In this document: one piece after another, positions 23,479-34,438 of the stretch | How the letters are laid out: every line of letters starts with the position of its first letter | Numbering within the stretch: the stretch's first letter is position 1 | Assembly (NCBI GenBank): GCA_033977485.1 | Contig: CM066985.1 | Coordinates: forward strand, 79,117,045 to 79,181,044 | Direction: 5' to 3' | Length of the DNA stretch: 64,000 bases | Source of the DNA: Hydrangea macrophylla | Lineage: Eukaryota > Streptophyta > Magnoliopsida > Cornales > Hydrangeaceae | Notes under the pieces: model-generated | Database searches by the model: none | What the model saw: only the letters and a program-made list of their open reading frames with translations | Told to the model about the DNA's origin: nothing | Program-made: the position numbers and the translations under genes

Positions 23479-26400
23479 CTAGTCCTGAAACAACTCCGGG
23501 TACTTCTTCCTCATATCAGTTTCAACTTCCCACGAGGCTTCGTTCTCGTCATGGTGATTTCACTGAACCTTCACCAACGGGATATCCTTATTTCTCAGCT
23601 TCTTGATACTCCGATCCAGAATCTTCACAGGTCTCTCCTTGTAAGATACGTTATGACTCGTCTCAATATCGTCATAACTAACCACGTGCGAGGGGTCTCG
23701 TATGTACCTCCTCAGCATACTCACATGGAACACGTTGTGAACCCCAGACATCTTCGGTGGTAGCGCGAGTCAATAGGCCACTTTCCGGACACGTTCCAAA
23801 ATCTCGAACGGTCCGATGAAACGCGGGGCTAACTTCCCTCTCTTGAGGCCGAAGCGAACTACTCCTCGAGTTGGTGAAACTTTAAGGAGCACGTGACTTC
23901 CAGCACTGAACTCCAAATCCTTCCGACGTCGATCGGCATAACTCTTATACCTGCTTTGAGCGGTTCTCATCCTTTCCTTGACCAAGGAAATCTTCTCGTT
24001 GGTTTCTCTAACCATTTCGGGTCCCAACAACTCTGTGTCTCCGACTTCTGCCCAACACAAAGGGGAACGACATGGTCGTCCATACAATGCTTCGAACGGA
24101 GCCATCCCGATACTCGTGTGATAGCTGTTGTTATAGGCAAATTCAACCAACGGCAAGTGTGTCTCCCAAGATTCTTCAAAATCGATCACACAAGCCCTAA
24201 GCATATCTTCCATGATCTGATTAACACGCTCAGTTTGCCCATCTGTCTGAGGGTGAAAAGCAGTACTCATCTTGAGCGAGGTTCCCATAGCTTCTTGCAG
24301 ACTTTCCCAAAATCCAGAAGTAAAACGTACGTCGCGGTCTGACACAATTGACACCGGTGCACCGTGAAGTCGCACAACTTGTTGTATGTATATCCGGCTC
24401 ATCTTCTCTACCGGGTATGTCATACTGTAAGCAATGAAATGAGCTGACTTCATCAAACGATCCACGATTACCCAAATAGCGTCATGATTCTGTTGCGATC
24501 GAGGCAATCCTACTACAAAATCCATCGTAATGTGCTCCCACTTCCAACCAGGAATAGGCAGCGGTTGCAACAATCTTGACGGTCTCTGATGTTCAGCTTT
24601 GACTTGCTGACACGTCAAACACTTGGATATGAATTCGGCCACGTCTTTCTTCATACCTCCCCACCAGAAATTTCTCTTCAAATCTTTGTACATCTTAGTT
24701 CCTCCCGGGTGAACTGTATACCTTGATTTATGTGCTTCTTCCAGGATCTCCTTCCTTAACTCTCCATCACTTGGCACACATAATCTATTTCTACACCGAT
24801 ATCCTCCATCAACTCCCACTTTCCATTCTGTCGGGTCTTTCTCTGACATCTTCACGAACCAGGCTTGAAACTTCTCATCTTCTTTCTGAGCTCCAAAAAT
24901 GCGATCGATAAGAACATGCTGTAGGGTAAGACATCCGAACAATTGTCCTTCTCCTTCTTCAGCACTCTGTACATCGAACTCCGCCAAGATCTCCAACGCT
25001 CGCCACTCTCTCACCATTAATGTGGCGATTGTCTCACGAGTCTGTCGACTCAGGGCATCAGCAACCACATTGGCTTTACCCGGATGGTATTCCAATGTGA
25101 AGTCGTAATCTTTGATCAGCTCCATCCATATGCGTTGCCTCATGTTCAACTCTTTCTGTGTGAACAAATATTTCAAACTCTTGTGATCGGAGAACAAATC
25201 AAACTTCTCACCGTAGAGATAATGTCTCCAAATCTTGAGTGCAAATACTACTGCCGCCAACTCCAAATCATGAATAGGATAGTTCAACTCATTCGGCTTT
25301 AGTTGTCTGGATGCATAGGCAATAACTCTGCCATCTTGCATAAGTACACACCCTAACCCTTGATATGATGCGTCACTAAAGATAGTGAACTTTTCATCAG
25401 GCTTGGGTATTGCTAGTACCGGCGCGGTAGTGAGTCTCTCTTTCAATTCTAGAAAGGCTCGCTCATGCTTCTCTGTCCACTCGAACTTCAGATTCTTCTT
25501 CGTCAATCCAGTCAATGGTGCGGCTATTTTAGAGAATCCCTCAACAAATCTCCTGTAATAGCCTGCGAGTCCAAGAAAACTCCGAACTTCTGTAGGGTTG
25601 CTTGGTCTAACCCAATTTGACACAGCATCGGTCTTGGACGAATCCACTGAAATTCCTTGAGAAGACACCTTGTGTCCCAAAAATTTCACTTCTTGTAACC
25701 AGAACTCACACTTACTGAACTTGGCATACAACTGATGGTCCTTAAGCGTTTGCATCGCAATCCGCAGATGTTGCTCGTGTTTTTCTCCTGACTTAGAATA
25801 GATCAAAATATCATCAATAAAGACGATGATAAATTGATCCAAATAAGGCTTGAACACTCTGTTCATCAGATCCATAAACACTGCCGGGGCGTTCGTCATT
25901 CCAAACGGCATCACCAGAAATTCATAATGACCATATCGGGTTCTGAAAGCAGTCTTAGGTATGTCTTCCTTCCGTGCCCTCAACTGATGATATCCCGACC
26001 TAAGGTCTATCTTGGAAAATGTCGTAGCTCCTTGTAGTTGATCAAACAAATCGTCAATCCGAGGCAAGGGATACTTGTTCTTGATAGTCACTCGGTTTAG
26101 TTCTCTGTAGTCGATACATAACCGTAGCGTTCCGTACTTGTTCTTCACAAACAACACCGGTGCTCCCCAAGGCGATGTACTTGGACGTACAAAACCTAGG
26201 TTCTCGAGCTCTTGAACTTGCCCCTTCAATTCTAATAGTTCGGTGGGGGCCATTCTGTAGGGAACCTTGGTGATCGGTACGGTACCCGGTATAAGCTCAA
26301 TACAGAACTCTATACTTCTCTCGGGCGGCAAACCAGAAACGTCTTGAAATACTTCTTCGAAGTCCTTGACTACAGGTATAGATGAAGCTGTCACCTCTGT

Positions 26401-27954
26401 ACTGACGACTTCGATGTTGGCTAAACATCTCGTGAGGAAAATATCTCCCGTAGGGTTACATTGAAAATCAAAGGGTTGATTCTCATTGTCGGGGAATGTA
26501 ATTCTCTTCCTCGCACAATCCAACTTCACTTGATTCTGAGAGAGCCAATCCATTCCTAGGATTATGTCGAACTCCTTCATCGATAGGACGATCAACCTTG
26601 CAGGGATTTCATGGTCTCCTAACCGTAGAGGACAATCCTTGCACACGTGTCCTAAACTGACTGCGGCTCCTAATGGCGAAGTAGCCTTCAAAGCTTTCTC
26701 TAAGTGATGAGGTAAGATACCCAATCTCCGAATTGTATTAACAGATATGAATGAAAGAGCAGCACCCGTATCAAATAACACTTTAACATGGGAGTTAAAC
26801 AGAGTTAATGTACCTTCTACTGCTTGCTGATCAGGTTGAGCTTCTCCATAATCTCCTTCTTCGTACACAGTTCCATCATATCCAGCGGCATCTGGGATAA
26901 CAGCATTCAAACGAGTCTGACCCTGTTGACCATAAGTCACCTGCTTAGGAGCAGTGCAGAACCTACTGATGTGACCAGGTTTACCACAGTTAAAGCAGAC
27001 TATCCCTTGCTGAGTAGCACGCCTTGGTGCCTCGCAATCTCGAGCCAGATGACCAGGGTTGCCACAGTTGAAGCACTTTCCACTACTACTCCCTTCTCCT
27101 ACTCGGGGTTGAGTTGGATATGTAATAGCCTGGGTCTTCTTGCTTCCATCAAAATTCCTCTTCTGCCCTTGGGTACGGTTCATTGGTGGTCTATTTCCAA
27201 AATTACCCCTCTGGGGCGGTCGGAAATCAAATTGCTTACGGTTCACTCGAGCATCCTCTTCCAGATCGGTAGCCAAACCAACAAGTCCTTCAAACGATTT
27301 ATCCAAGTGGCCGAGAGTCAGGCGACGAATCTGCGGTGTCAGCCCTTGGTTATACTTTCGGATCTTCTTCTCTTCAGTATCAACCAGGTGTGGAGCGAAC
27401 CGAGACAGTCTTTCGAACTGTGTGGTGTACTCTTGCACCGACTTGGATCCTTGCGTCAGATCCATGAATTCCTTCTCTCTTCTGTGCCTCTCTGTAGTCG
27501 GGAAATACTTTTCTAGAAATCTCCCCTTGAACGCAGTCCACGTTATCCCCATTGCAGCTCCATTCCCGATAGTAGCTATGACCGAATCCCACCAATCTAC
27601 GGCAGCATCGGTCAACTGAAACGTAGCCAACCTCCTCTTGTCCATTTCGTTGCACTGGACAGCTTCGAACATGCGGTCCATCTGTCTTAACCACTATTCC
27701 GCTTTCCAGGGTTCCGCGGTACCCGCAAACTGCTCGGGCCTTAGTGCACGGAATCTCTCTAGCAATTTGTCTCCAGTTTGACGGTCTCGTCGGTTGTCAT
27801 TCATATTACCGATTCTTTCCAACCGTCTGATAAACGCTTCAAACATCCCTGTAGGATCGGCAGCCTCGGGTGCTCCCTCAATCAAGTTCCTGTTCCTCCT
27901 TAGTCCCCCGGCCATTCTATGCATGATAGTGATAGTAGAATGAGGAACATGCAT
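23479..27954 (-). pseudogene. Tekay-A gag-pol polyprotein with three stop codons
   Basis: One continuous frame from the ATG at 27954 to the TAG at 23479-23481 (about 1,491 codons, close to Tekay-B's 1,502). It is interrupted only by UAG at 27694-27696, UGA at 23770-23772 and UGA at 23560-23562. Domains in order: a gag core ([16 protein letters not shown]), two CCHC knuckles ([14 protein letters not shown] and [14 protein letters not shown]), protease ([10 protein letters not shown]), RT ([20 protein letters not shown]; active site FIDD), RNase H ([12 protein letters not shown]), integrase with HHCC ([11 protein letters not shown]) and D,D-35-E core ([27 protein letters not shown]), and a chromodomain-like tail beyond the last two stops. 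Relatives have Gln, Arg and Trp at the three stops, so each fits a C:G to T:A transition. The first stop lies in gag and should prevent full-length product without readthrough. Confidence 0.95.
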
Positions 27955-28207
27955 GCAACAGTGCTATGAAGTAATTCAAATGACGACAATATTCAAAAGA
28001 GTATATCTTATATATAACTTCTGTCAAGTAGATACAAAAGCATGTATGGTCAGATCAATGCCTACCCTATCTGCATGGGTTAGGACGCATGCAAGAGTTA
28101 ATGTTACAAAAATGGGTCATCACTCTAATGCATGTAATTACAGTTGCAAAAAGAGATAGAGCTACTAATAAAAAATAGTCAATATGTACAAGGCGACATC
28201 TAAACGG

Positions 28208-28879
28208 TCAGTCATCGCCGTAGGTAGCCATCAACAGGTCAAGTGAGTCGGCCTGATGAAGTCGCTGAACATGGGAGGGGCCTGCCCCAAAGTTACAGCT
28301 GTGAGAGGTCATCAGTGAAGCAGGTCCAGGGACATCTGCCTCAGGCAAGGCTGGCTCAAGTGCAAGTGCCTCCTCAAGGTTGACTGCAAAGTCGTCCCAT
28401 CCTAAGCCATCCTCCTCGGAAATAGGAGCGAACACAACGTCAACGTCACCGTCATCCTCAACAGCGGGGACGACCGGTGGAGGTACCTCCAGCTGTGCAA
28501 GGTGGGCCTGCACAACCTGAACCTCAAGGGGAAAATAGAAGGCATCGCTATTAACCAAGCGAACCATCTCAACGAGTACTAAGCGCTGGATCTCTATGAA
28601 GTAAAGAATCTCGAGGCGAGCACGAGACAGGTCGACCAGTCCTAATATGTGAATCTGATGCCAGAGGTCCAACTCGACGGTAGCAGCTGTATGCTGCCCA
28701 ACAGCAGTGAAATAAAGGGTCGCCGAAGCCGGCACTATTGCTCCCACAATAACCCAATGCCCTCCAAAAGCATCAGGTACAAACAGGGGCTGAGCTGGAT
28801 CCATACCTGAAAAGGTGCTACTTAAGTCAAAACAGAATAATCTTAGGCGTTTGGGTTCTGAGTCTATCCTCCCTGTCAT
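28208..28879 (-). CDS. Extra ORF in the Tekay-A leader, function unknown
   Basis: An open frame runs from just inside the primer-binding site to 28208, 254 bases before gag, in a different frame from gag. The first ATG is at 28879 (about 223 codons). A later ATG at 28803 follows a plausible splice acceptor (ttttcag). I recognise no domain. The visible features are a hydrophobic middle (VIVGAIVPASATLYFTAVG), a Leu/Val-rich helical-looking segment (IEIQRLVLVEMVRLV) and an acidic tail rich in Asp, Glu and Pro. Most Tekay elements are known for only one gag-pol frame, so this could be an additional protein, a captured host fragment or a fortuitous frame. It has stayed open while gag-pol collected three stops. 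Confidence 0.45.
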   Translation of the reverse strand: MTGRIDSEPKRLRLFCFDLSSTFSGMDPAQPLFVPDAFGGHWVIVGAIVPASATLYFTAVGQHTAATVELDLWHQIHILGLVDLSRARLEILYFIEIQRLVLVEMVRLVNSDAFYFPLEVQVVQAHLAQLEVPPPVVPAVEDDGDVDVVFAPISEEDGLGWDDFAVNLEEALALEPALPEADVPGPASLMTSHSCNFGAGPSHVQRLHQADSLDLLMATYGDD

Positions 28880-28974
28880 ATCATCGGGTATGTAACACTT
28901 AATGGAATGTGGAATCGGGTCTATACTGGTAAACCCTAACCCGGCTAAACTATCTTGAGATAAATCATAACCTG

Positions 28975-28986
28975 GCTCTGATACCA
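28975..28986 (-). other. Tekay-A primer-binding site (initiator tRNA-Met)
   Basis: The minus strand reads TGGTATCAGAGC, eight bases after the 5' LTR end. It is the exact complement of the plant initiator tRNA-Met 3' end. Confidence 0.93.
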
Positions 28987-28994
28987 CTAAATCC

Positions 28995-31960
28995 TGTCAC
29001 GCCCCGACGTAGCATAAATAAGGAAAGCGTTTAATTTCCTTTATGGACCCGTAGGTCGCGACAGTTTGAAGGATCGATTCCGTCCCAAACGTCGAACAAA
29101 CAAAACATAATAATCAGAGCAGAGCAATCAAGGCTTATAAAAATTTTCTAACTTATTACATATTACAGCACGGGGTCATCTAAAGGCACAGACCGCCTTG
29201 AAACAAAACAATAACTTAGTGTCATTTACAGTCATCCTTAAAACAAAACAGTTTAAAACTTAAACATAAAACTTAAAGCATATAATTAATAAACAGTTTC
29301 TCTCATTCCAAAAGCAGCCATTCTCAATTAGCATAGTCGTACGATTCCTCCTGGTTATAACCTGAAAAGCCTGGACACGAATGTCCAGGACGCAACAACA
29401 TCGTCAGCTTCGAGAAGCTGGTGAGTATTAAAAACATAACTTTAAATGTAAAACATACTCATTTACCATTTTCCAATACCCATTTAAATTCACAAATTAT
29501 ATTTAAGATAAAGAGCTTGTTTAGAAAACAACCGCAACATTATTTAAAAGATAAATTCACACATATGTGACCGTGTATGGGAACGATGCACCATCTCATC
29601 TGACCGACTCTTTTCTCTCGACAAAACCCAACAACCCACTATCTTACTTCTGGTATCTTTGAAACACTAAGATAGCCACACTTTAGCAACGGGGCGCCAT
29701 GGAGTGTCCAGTTTGCCTCACACTTTGGTCCGGGGTACCAGGGAGTGTCCAATGCCTCACACTTTGAATACCCTAACCGCCATGCAAATACCGGGGCAAC
29801 CCCTCACGCAGTATCCAGACTCGAGTATTAGGGAGTGTCCGTAGGCCACACTTTAGCACTACCATGGGTACCAGGGAATGTCCGAGTTCGGCTTCACACA
29901 CTTTAACGCTTCCATGGGCGTCAGGGAGTGTCCATATTTGCCACCGTCGCATTTCAAAGATACCCTCGCCACAATCTCAACCACAACCACAGCCACAACC
30001 ACAACCATAAACTACAACCACAACCACAAACTACAACCACAAACTCAAACTCATACTCTTTCCACACTACCATTACTCTTTCCACACTGACTGACACCCA
30101 CATGCATGTACCACTGACCCCACATGTATGTCATGAACCTTAAACATGCGGCAATTCATTGAAATATAAATACGACATGCGTACGGAGATTAATAACTTG
30201 CAATTCATTGCCTTAATCATTTCAAGCATAACTAATAGCATTCTGTATTAATAAAACTCCCAAACAGAACCTTAACAGTACTTAAAAGTTGAACCAAACA
30301 GTCCCTAAATACAAAACAGACAAAAACCAGAATCTGCCAGAGGTCGCGCGCGCGGGCCGCTCGCGCGAAAAGTCGCTCTCGCGGGCCGCTCGCGCGATAT
30401 GCCTAATTTTCCTTTTATATATAAACTTTTCTGTCTGCCTGGGGAAGCAAGGATCGCGCGCGCGGATCGCTCGCGCGAAGGGTTTCTCGCGCGACCCTCG
30501 CTCGCGCGACCTGTTCAATCTTCATTTTTTTTTATAATAAAACTCTTCTGTCTGCCTGTGGAAACGAGGATCGCTCGCGCGGGCCGCTCGCGCGATCTTC
30601 GTGCGCGCGATCGTGGCGCGAGATGAAGCAGAGACTTCATCTTCCCCGCAGAAACTGCTCTGTTTCAGAAAACAGGGTCTAAAATTGACCCATCTCAAAT
30701 CTGTAAGTATATGGATCATATAGTATATGATTTTCTTCGGTTTTTCACAAGGTTTAAGAATCCATCAACAATTTAACATAATTCAAACTATAACTCTCCA
30801 ATTTTATGAAAAACTAAAACATGTCAAAACTTACTTTCTTATATACTTTCTTATGTGAACAAATTAAGGCCTAATACTTTAAACATGGCATGTAGGATGT
30901 ATAATCTTTCATATTTCATTCTAAAAACGGATTTTGGTTGAGTTTGAAAAATCTTGATTTTTCAAGCTATGAACTTCAACGTACAAACATCAATGGTGAT
31001 TCTACAAATTAACTACCCAAATCAGAAAATAAGGAATGGATTACATTATGAGTGAGTTAGTAATACTCATTGTGATTAAGAGCAGAGAGATTGTTGAGAA
31101 AGATAACTAATTCAAGAAACCCAATACAAGTTTGAAGCTATGGTGATGAAGTTCTTTCTCTCTAAAATTGCAGTGGTTAGACTCTCAAGCTCACTCTAAA
31201 CTCTCTGTGATATGTGTGTGTTGAATGTGATATGTGTGTGGTGTATATTGGATATATATAGAACTCTTAATTTGGAGAACTTGGAGCCCAAGAACTTTGA
31301 GTGATACTCAACAAAATGAATTTGTCTATCAAATTAACAAGGCTGCAGAAATACACACACAATTACATACGTAGGCACACTGTGATACAACTTCACAGAT
31401 GCTCAAGGGTCACCTAGGCATATAGGGGTCAAAGCAAGGGTGTTTGTGAATTTGGCTTATGGCACTAGTAAATACACATGCCCAAATGTAATATCCAAAC
31501 AAGGCCTATGCTAATGATCACTTGCCATAAATGGTAATAAAGCAATCGTCCAAATCAGTCACTTCCAAAATCTGTGGAAGTTTACACAGCGTGGACAGTT
31601 TTGGACACTAACTGGTATTTTCGGGACGCGGTGGTCACCACAAAAATACAGAAAATTCATTTTAACTTAAGAATTGATTTTCTGGTTCTATAAAAATACT
31701 GATTGAGTCAAAAGGAAATATTTCCACCATTTTGAAATATAGTTTTGAAATCCACACAGGTATTGCTAACTTTATAAAAAAATTGCAGTTTAACCCCAAC
31801 ATGAATTTTAATATGAAATAACACAAGGGATAATAATTAGAACATGGGAAATGTAATTAAATGAAGCAGTCAATACCAAATGAAATTAAATATGACAATG
31901 CAATTGCCAATTAAATATGAAAATGTAATTTAGAATTAAAAGGAAATGCAGGTTATTACA
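28995..31960 (-). repeat. Tekay-A 5' LTR
   Basis: 2966 bp, homologous along its length to 20488-23433. It differs by about 40 substitutions, a shorter ACAACC simple repeat (29972-30040), extra TCGCGCGA copies and a 3-bp indel near 31143. It is followed by the AAAGG target duplication. Confidence 0.95.
30340..30615. repeat. TCGCGCGA palindrome cluster (5' LTR copy)
   Basis: This is the same cluster as at 21858-22090 but expanded: an extra GCGCGCGCGG plus TCGCGCGA unit near 30455-30510 and an extra GGGCCGCTCGCGCGA near 30580. Confidence 0.9.
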
Positions 31961-32141
31961 AAAGGTCTAAGGATATTATTTTGCATATTATCGCGCAACT
32001 TACAAACCGTGTGTAGGAATTGCGTGTTGTTTGTTCTTGCAAGTCTAGTTGGTCGTGTGTGAGGTGTGAGATCCGGTCTCGTACCTCTCTGAGTATCGGA
32101 ATTCGTTTCGACCCGCCAAAACCTCAAAACTTAGTTAACAA
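31961..32141. repeat. Satellite-like tandem repeat, right part
   Basis: This continues the unit interrupted at 20487, with attatcgcgcaacttacaaac matching the copy at 20368. It holds a fourth ggtctcgtacctctctgag block at 32075 and ends at acctcaaaacttagttaac. Confidence 0.85.
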
Positions 32142-32754
32142 TAATAGCAACATATTTATATATATATATATATATAACAATATTTGGTAATTGATTGATG
32201 TGAATTAATAAAACATACACATTCCCAAAAGACTAAATACCACTAATGTCTGAATAAGATGAAACTACATTATCAATCATTTAAATCAATATCTTTAACA
32301 GTTAGGATTTATTCATCAACATTATCGCAATACTCCATTAATGTTTCATCTTTGATGGTTGAAAACTCAACTTATAATTGCTTTATATTTCGCATATTTA
32401 TGTTTGTTCACTAACTTAAAAGAGACTAATACTTTCCATTAGTTTCATGCAGATTGGGTATAGATATGGTGGATCGGTAGATAGTCGGTCACATCCTGTT
32501 ATTTTTTGTTATGTAGTCTAACAATTTGTTATGTAGTGAACAATGTGCTAATACTTTTATTAGTTTTTAGCTTTTTGTTGGACACGTGAACAATTAACGA
32601 TATTAATTCTTGTTGCTTAATGAAGTTACTCAAAAATATTAAGACTTTTTATGTTTAATATGATTGTCTATTTTGGTTTTGAAAATTATTGTGATAAACA
32701 AGAATGAACATGATTGTAGTATATTCAAATAATTCTATTTGTTAAATATATATT
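32142..32754. other. Unassigned AT-rich DNA
   Basis: No gene recognised. A (TA)n run lies at 32157-32176. Confidence 0.6.
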
Positions 32755-33307
32755 TGGCGACAAAATTATTTCGTCGTCATTGCATATGATGAAAATGAAT
32801 TAGCGGACAAGCAAGTCATTTTTATATATTTGGCGACAAAATTATTTCGTTACCATTGCATATGATGAAAATAAAAAGGCGATGAAATTTTTTCGTCGCT
32901 AATACAAGCAAACCATTTTACACATTTTGCAACAAAATTATTTCTTCGCCATTGCATATGCTGAAAATGAATTGACAATGAAAATAATTCGTCGCCATTG
33001 CATATGATGAATTGGCGACGAAATTTTTTCGTAGCTAATGCAAAATTACAATAAAAAAATGACTCTTTTGGCGACAAAATGCGGATCAATGGCGACGAAA
33101 ATTGTGAACAATAGCGACGAAAAAATTTTGTCGCTATTTTTGTCTATGGTGACAAAAGATAAATTTCGTCGTCAGAGACCTTTGGCGACAAGGCAAAGGC
33201 GACAAAATTGGCGACGAAATTTTTTCGTCACTAAAGCCTTTAGCGACGAAAAATGGATTTTTGGCGGCGAAATTTGTTTGTCACCAAAGCACATTTTTGT
33301 TGTATTG
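32755..33307. mobile_element. CACTA (En/Spm)-like terminal fragment
   Basis: The right edge, read on the minus strand, is CAATACAACAAAAATGTGC, one base from the CACTACAACAAAAATG start typical of plant CACTA elements. Inside it are ten or so copies of ggcgacgaaa and its complement tttcgtcgcc, often facing each other to form short hairpins, as in CACTA subterminal repeats. No opposite terminus or transposase is visible, so this is a fragment or a small non-autonomous derivative. Confidence 0.65.
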
Positions 33308-33680
33308 ATAGTAGTGTTGTGGTTTCAACGAGTTAGAAGGAATTCATAATTTCATTGTACTCCCCATTTTGTTAGATCTAAGTTAATAATTTGGTATAAT
33401 ATTTGGAGTTTGATATTATATTGTGTTCAAAGCATGTTGACTAACCTTTATTTTGTAGAGCTATTAACGTATGGCTTCTTGAACCACCCTTTATTTTTGT
33501 TTTATTTGATTTTATTGATTTTCGACTTCATGCACGACCTTAGATTATGGTTTGCCTTATGTGTATATATGCGTTAGAGACATTTTTAAGGTTTTTCTAT
33601 CTATTTGTATGCATTGCACGTTTCCTTTCGTAGCTGGATCCCAGGTAAGTTCCTTAATTTGTTCCTTGTTGCATATAATT
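33308..33680. other. Unassigned AT-rich DNA
   Basis: No gene or repeat recognised between the CACTA edge and the LINE target site. Confidence 0.5.
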
Positions 33681-33690
33681 TTGCTTGCTA

Positions 33691-34300
33691 TTTTTTTTTT
33701 TGGAGGAAGAACTAGTATATTAATGAACCAAATCAGCAAGAATAAAACTTTCAATACAAGGAGGACACATACCTAACCAGGACTGGCTGTCCTCAAAAGC
33801 AAGGCTATATTTAGCCAGCTCATGTGCTGCAACATTGCACTTTCTACTAATATGATTCACACTAGAAACTTCAAAATGAGCAAGCAACTCTTTCACATCC
33901 TGAATAATATTCCCATAACTTGCAAAGCATTCCGTATCATCATTGACTTCTTTAACTATCACCAAGGCATCAGATTCAAAAACAACCTTACTAAGGCCAA
34001 GCTCCAATGCCAATTTGACAGCTGATAATAAAGCGATAGCCTCCACCATGGTTGCCGAAAGGCAAGGAATTTCCTTTCTCGCAAGAGCCTAATGATCTTT
34101 CCACCACTGTTTCTAGCCACCACACCGATCCCCGTGAGAGCTCCTTCACAAGAGAAGGATCCATCACAATTAACTTTAACAAGATCTCCCTGAGGTGGGC
34201 TCTATCTTGGTTGAGGGATGCAGAGAATATTTTCAGCCGTGATTGTGTTAGATGCTTCAAATTCTTCAACAAGAGACCAAATTTTTTCCACTGTCACATC
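33691..34300 (-). mobile_element. 5'-truncated L1-type LINE insertion
   Basis: On the minus strand a coding end is followed by a short 3' UTR and a poly-A tail (plus-strand poly-T 33691-33701). The same sequence, ttgcttgcta, occurs at 33681-33690 before the tail and at 34301-34310 after the 5' end, extending to about 13 bp with the adjoining T's. This is the long target duplication expected from LINE insertion. Only about 600 bp was copied, a typical 5' truncation. Confidence 0.9.
33720..34195 (-). pseudogene. LINE RNase H-like domain (RVT_3), frameshifted
   Basis: Starting near 34195 the minus strand encodes KVNCDGSFSCEG and GIGVVARNSGGKII, the first beta strands of the plant LINE-associated RNase H with a catalytic Asp (CDGS). 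A one-base shift near 34057 moves to the frame read as TMVEAIALLSAVKLALELGL, which holds the catalytic Glu. FESDALVIVKEVN (catalytic Asp) and HISRKCNVAAHELAKYSL (conserved His and Ala) follow. This domain is the C-terminal end of plant L1 ORF2 and would degrade RNA in the RNA-DNA hybrid. RT and endonuclease are missing through truncation. Confidence 0.88.
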
Positions 34301-34385
34301 TTGCTTGCTATTTGAACTATGTGATTTTATATGTCGTTTTATCGTTAGCAATCTTGCACCCCTTTCGATATATTTTTGGAATGTT

Positions 34386-34432
<47 letters not shown>
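34386..34432. repeat. (AT)n(GT)n compound microsatellite
   Basis: A short AT run is followed by about 15 GT units. Confidence 0.9.

Positions 34433-34438
<6 letters not shown>

Larger units (their letters stand above)
20488..31960 (-). mobile_element. Complete Tekay/Del-type gypsy retrotransposon (Tekay-A)
   Basis: Two long LTRs (20488-23433 and 28995-31960) flank a 5.6-kb interior on the minus strand. The target duplication AAAGG stands at 20483-20487 and 31961-31965. The interior has a tRNA-Met primer site, an extra leader ORF, a gag-pol frame with three in-frame stops, and a polypurine tract. Gene order with integrase last and a chromodomain-like tail, together with very long LTRs, points to the Del/Tekay chromovirus group. 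I counted about 40 substitutions between the LTRs by eye (roughly 1.4%), mostly transitions, plus several indels. The insertion is therefore fairly recent but older than Tekay-B. Confidence 0.95.

Noticed and set aside
23893..24342. Plus-strand ORFs across Tekay-A gag-pol (also 26824-27619 and 47448-47996)
   Set aside because: They are antisense shadows of the minus-strand polyprotein, with no domain of their own.
28975..28986. Possible tRNA gene at gctctgatacca
   Set aside because: It is only the 12-base complement of a tRNA 3' end beside an LTR, a primer-binding site. No cloverleaf is present.
33552..33776. 74-codon ORF beside the LINE
   Set aside because: It runs through the LINE poly-T and target site and has no conserved motif.
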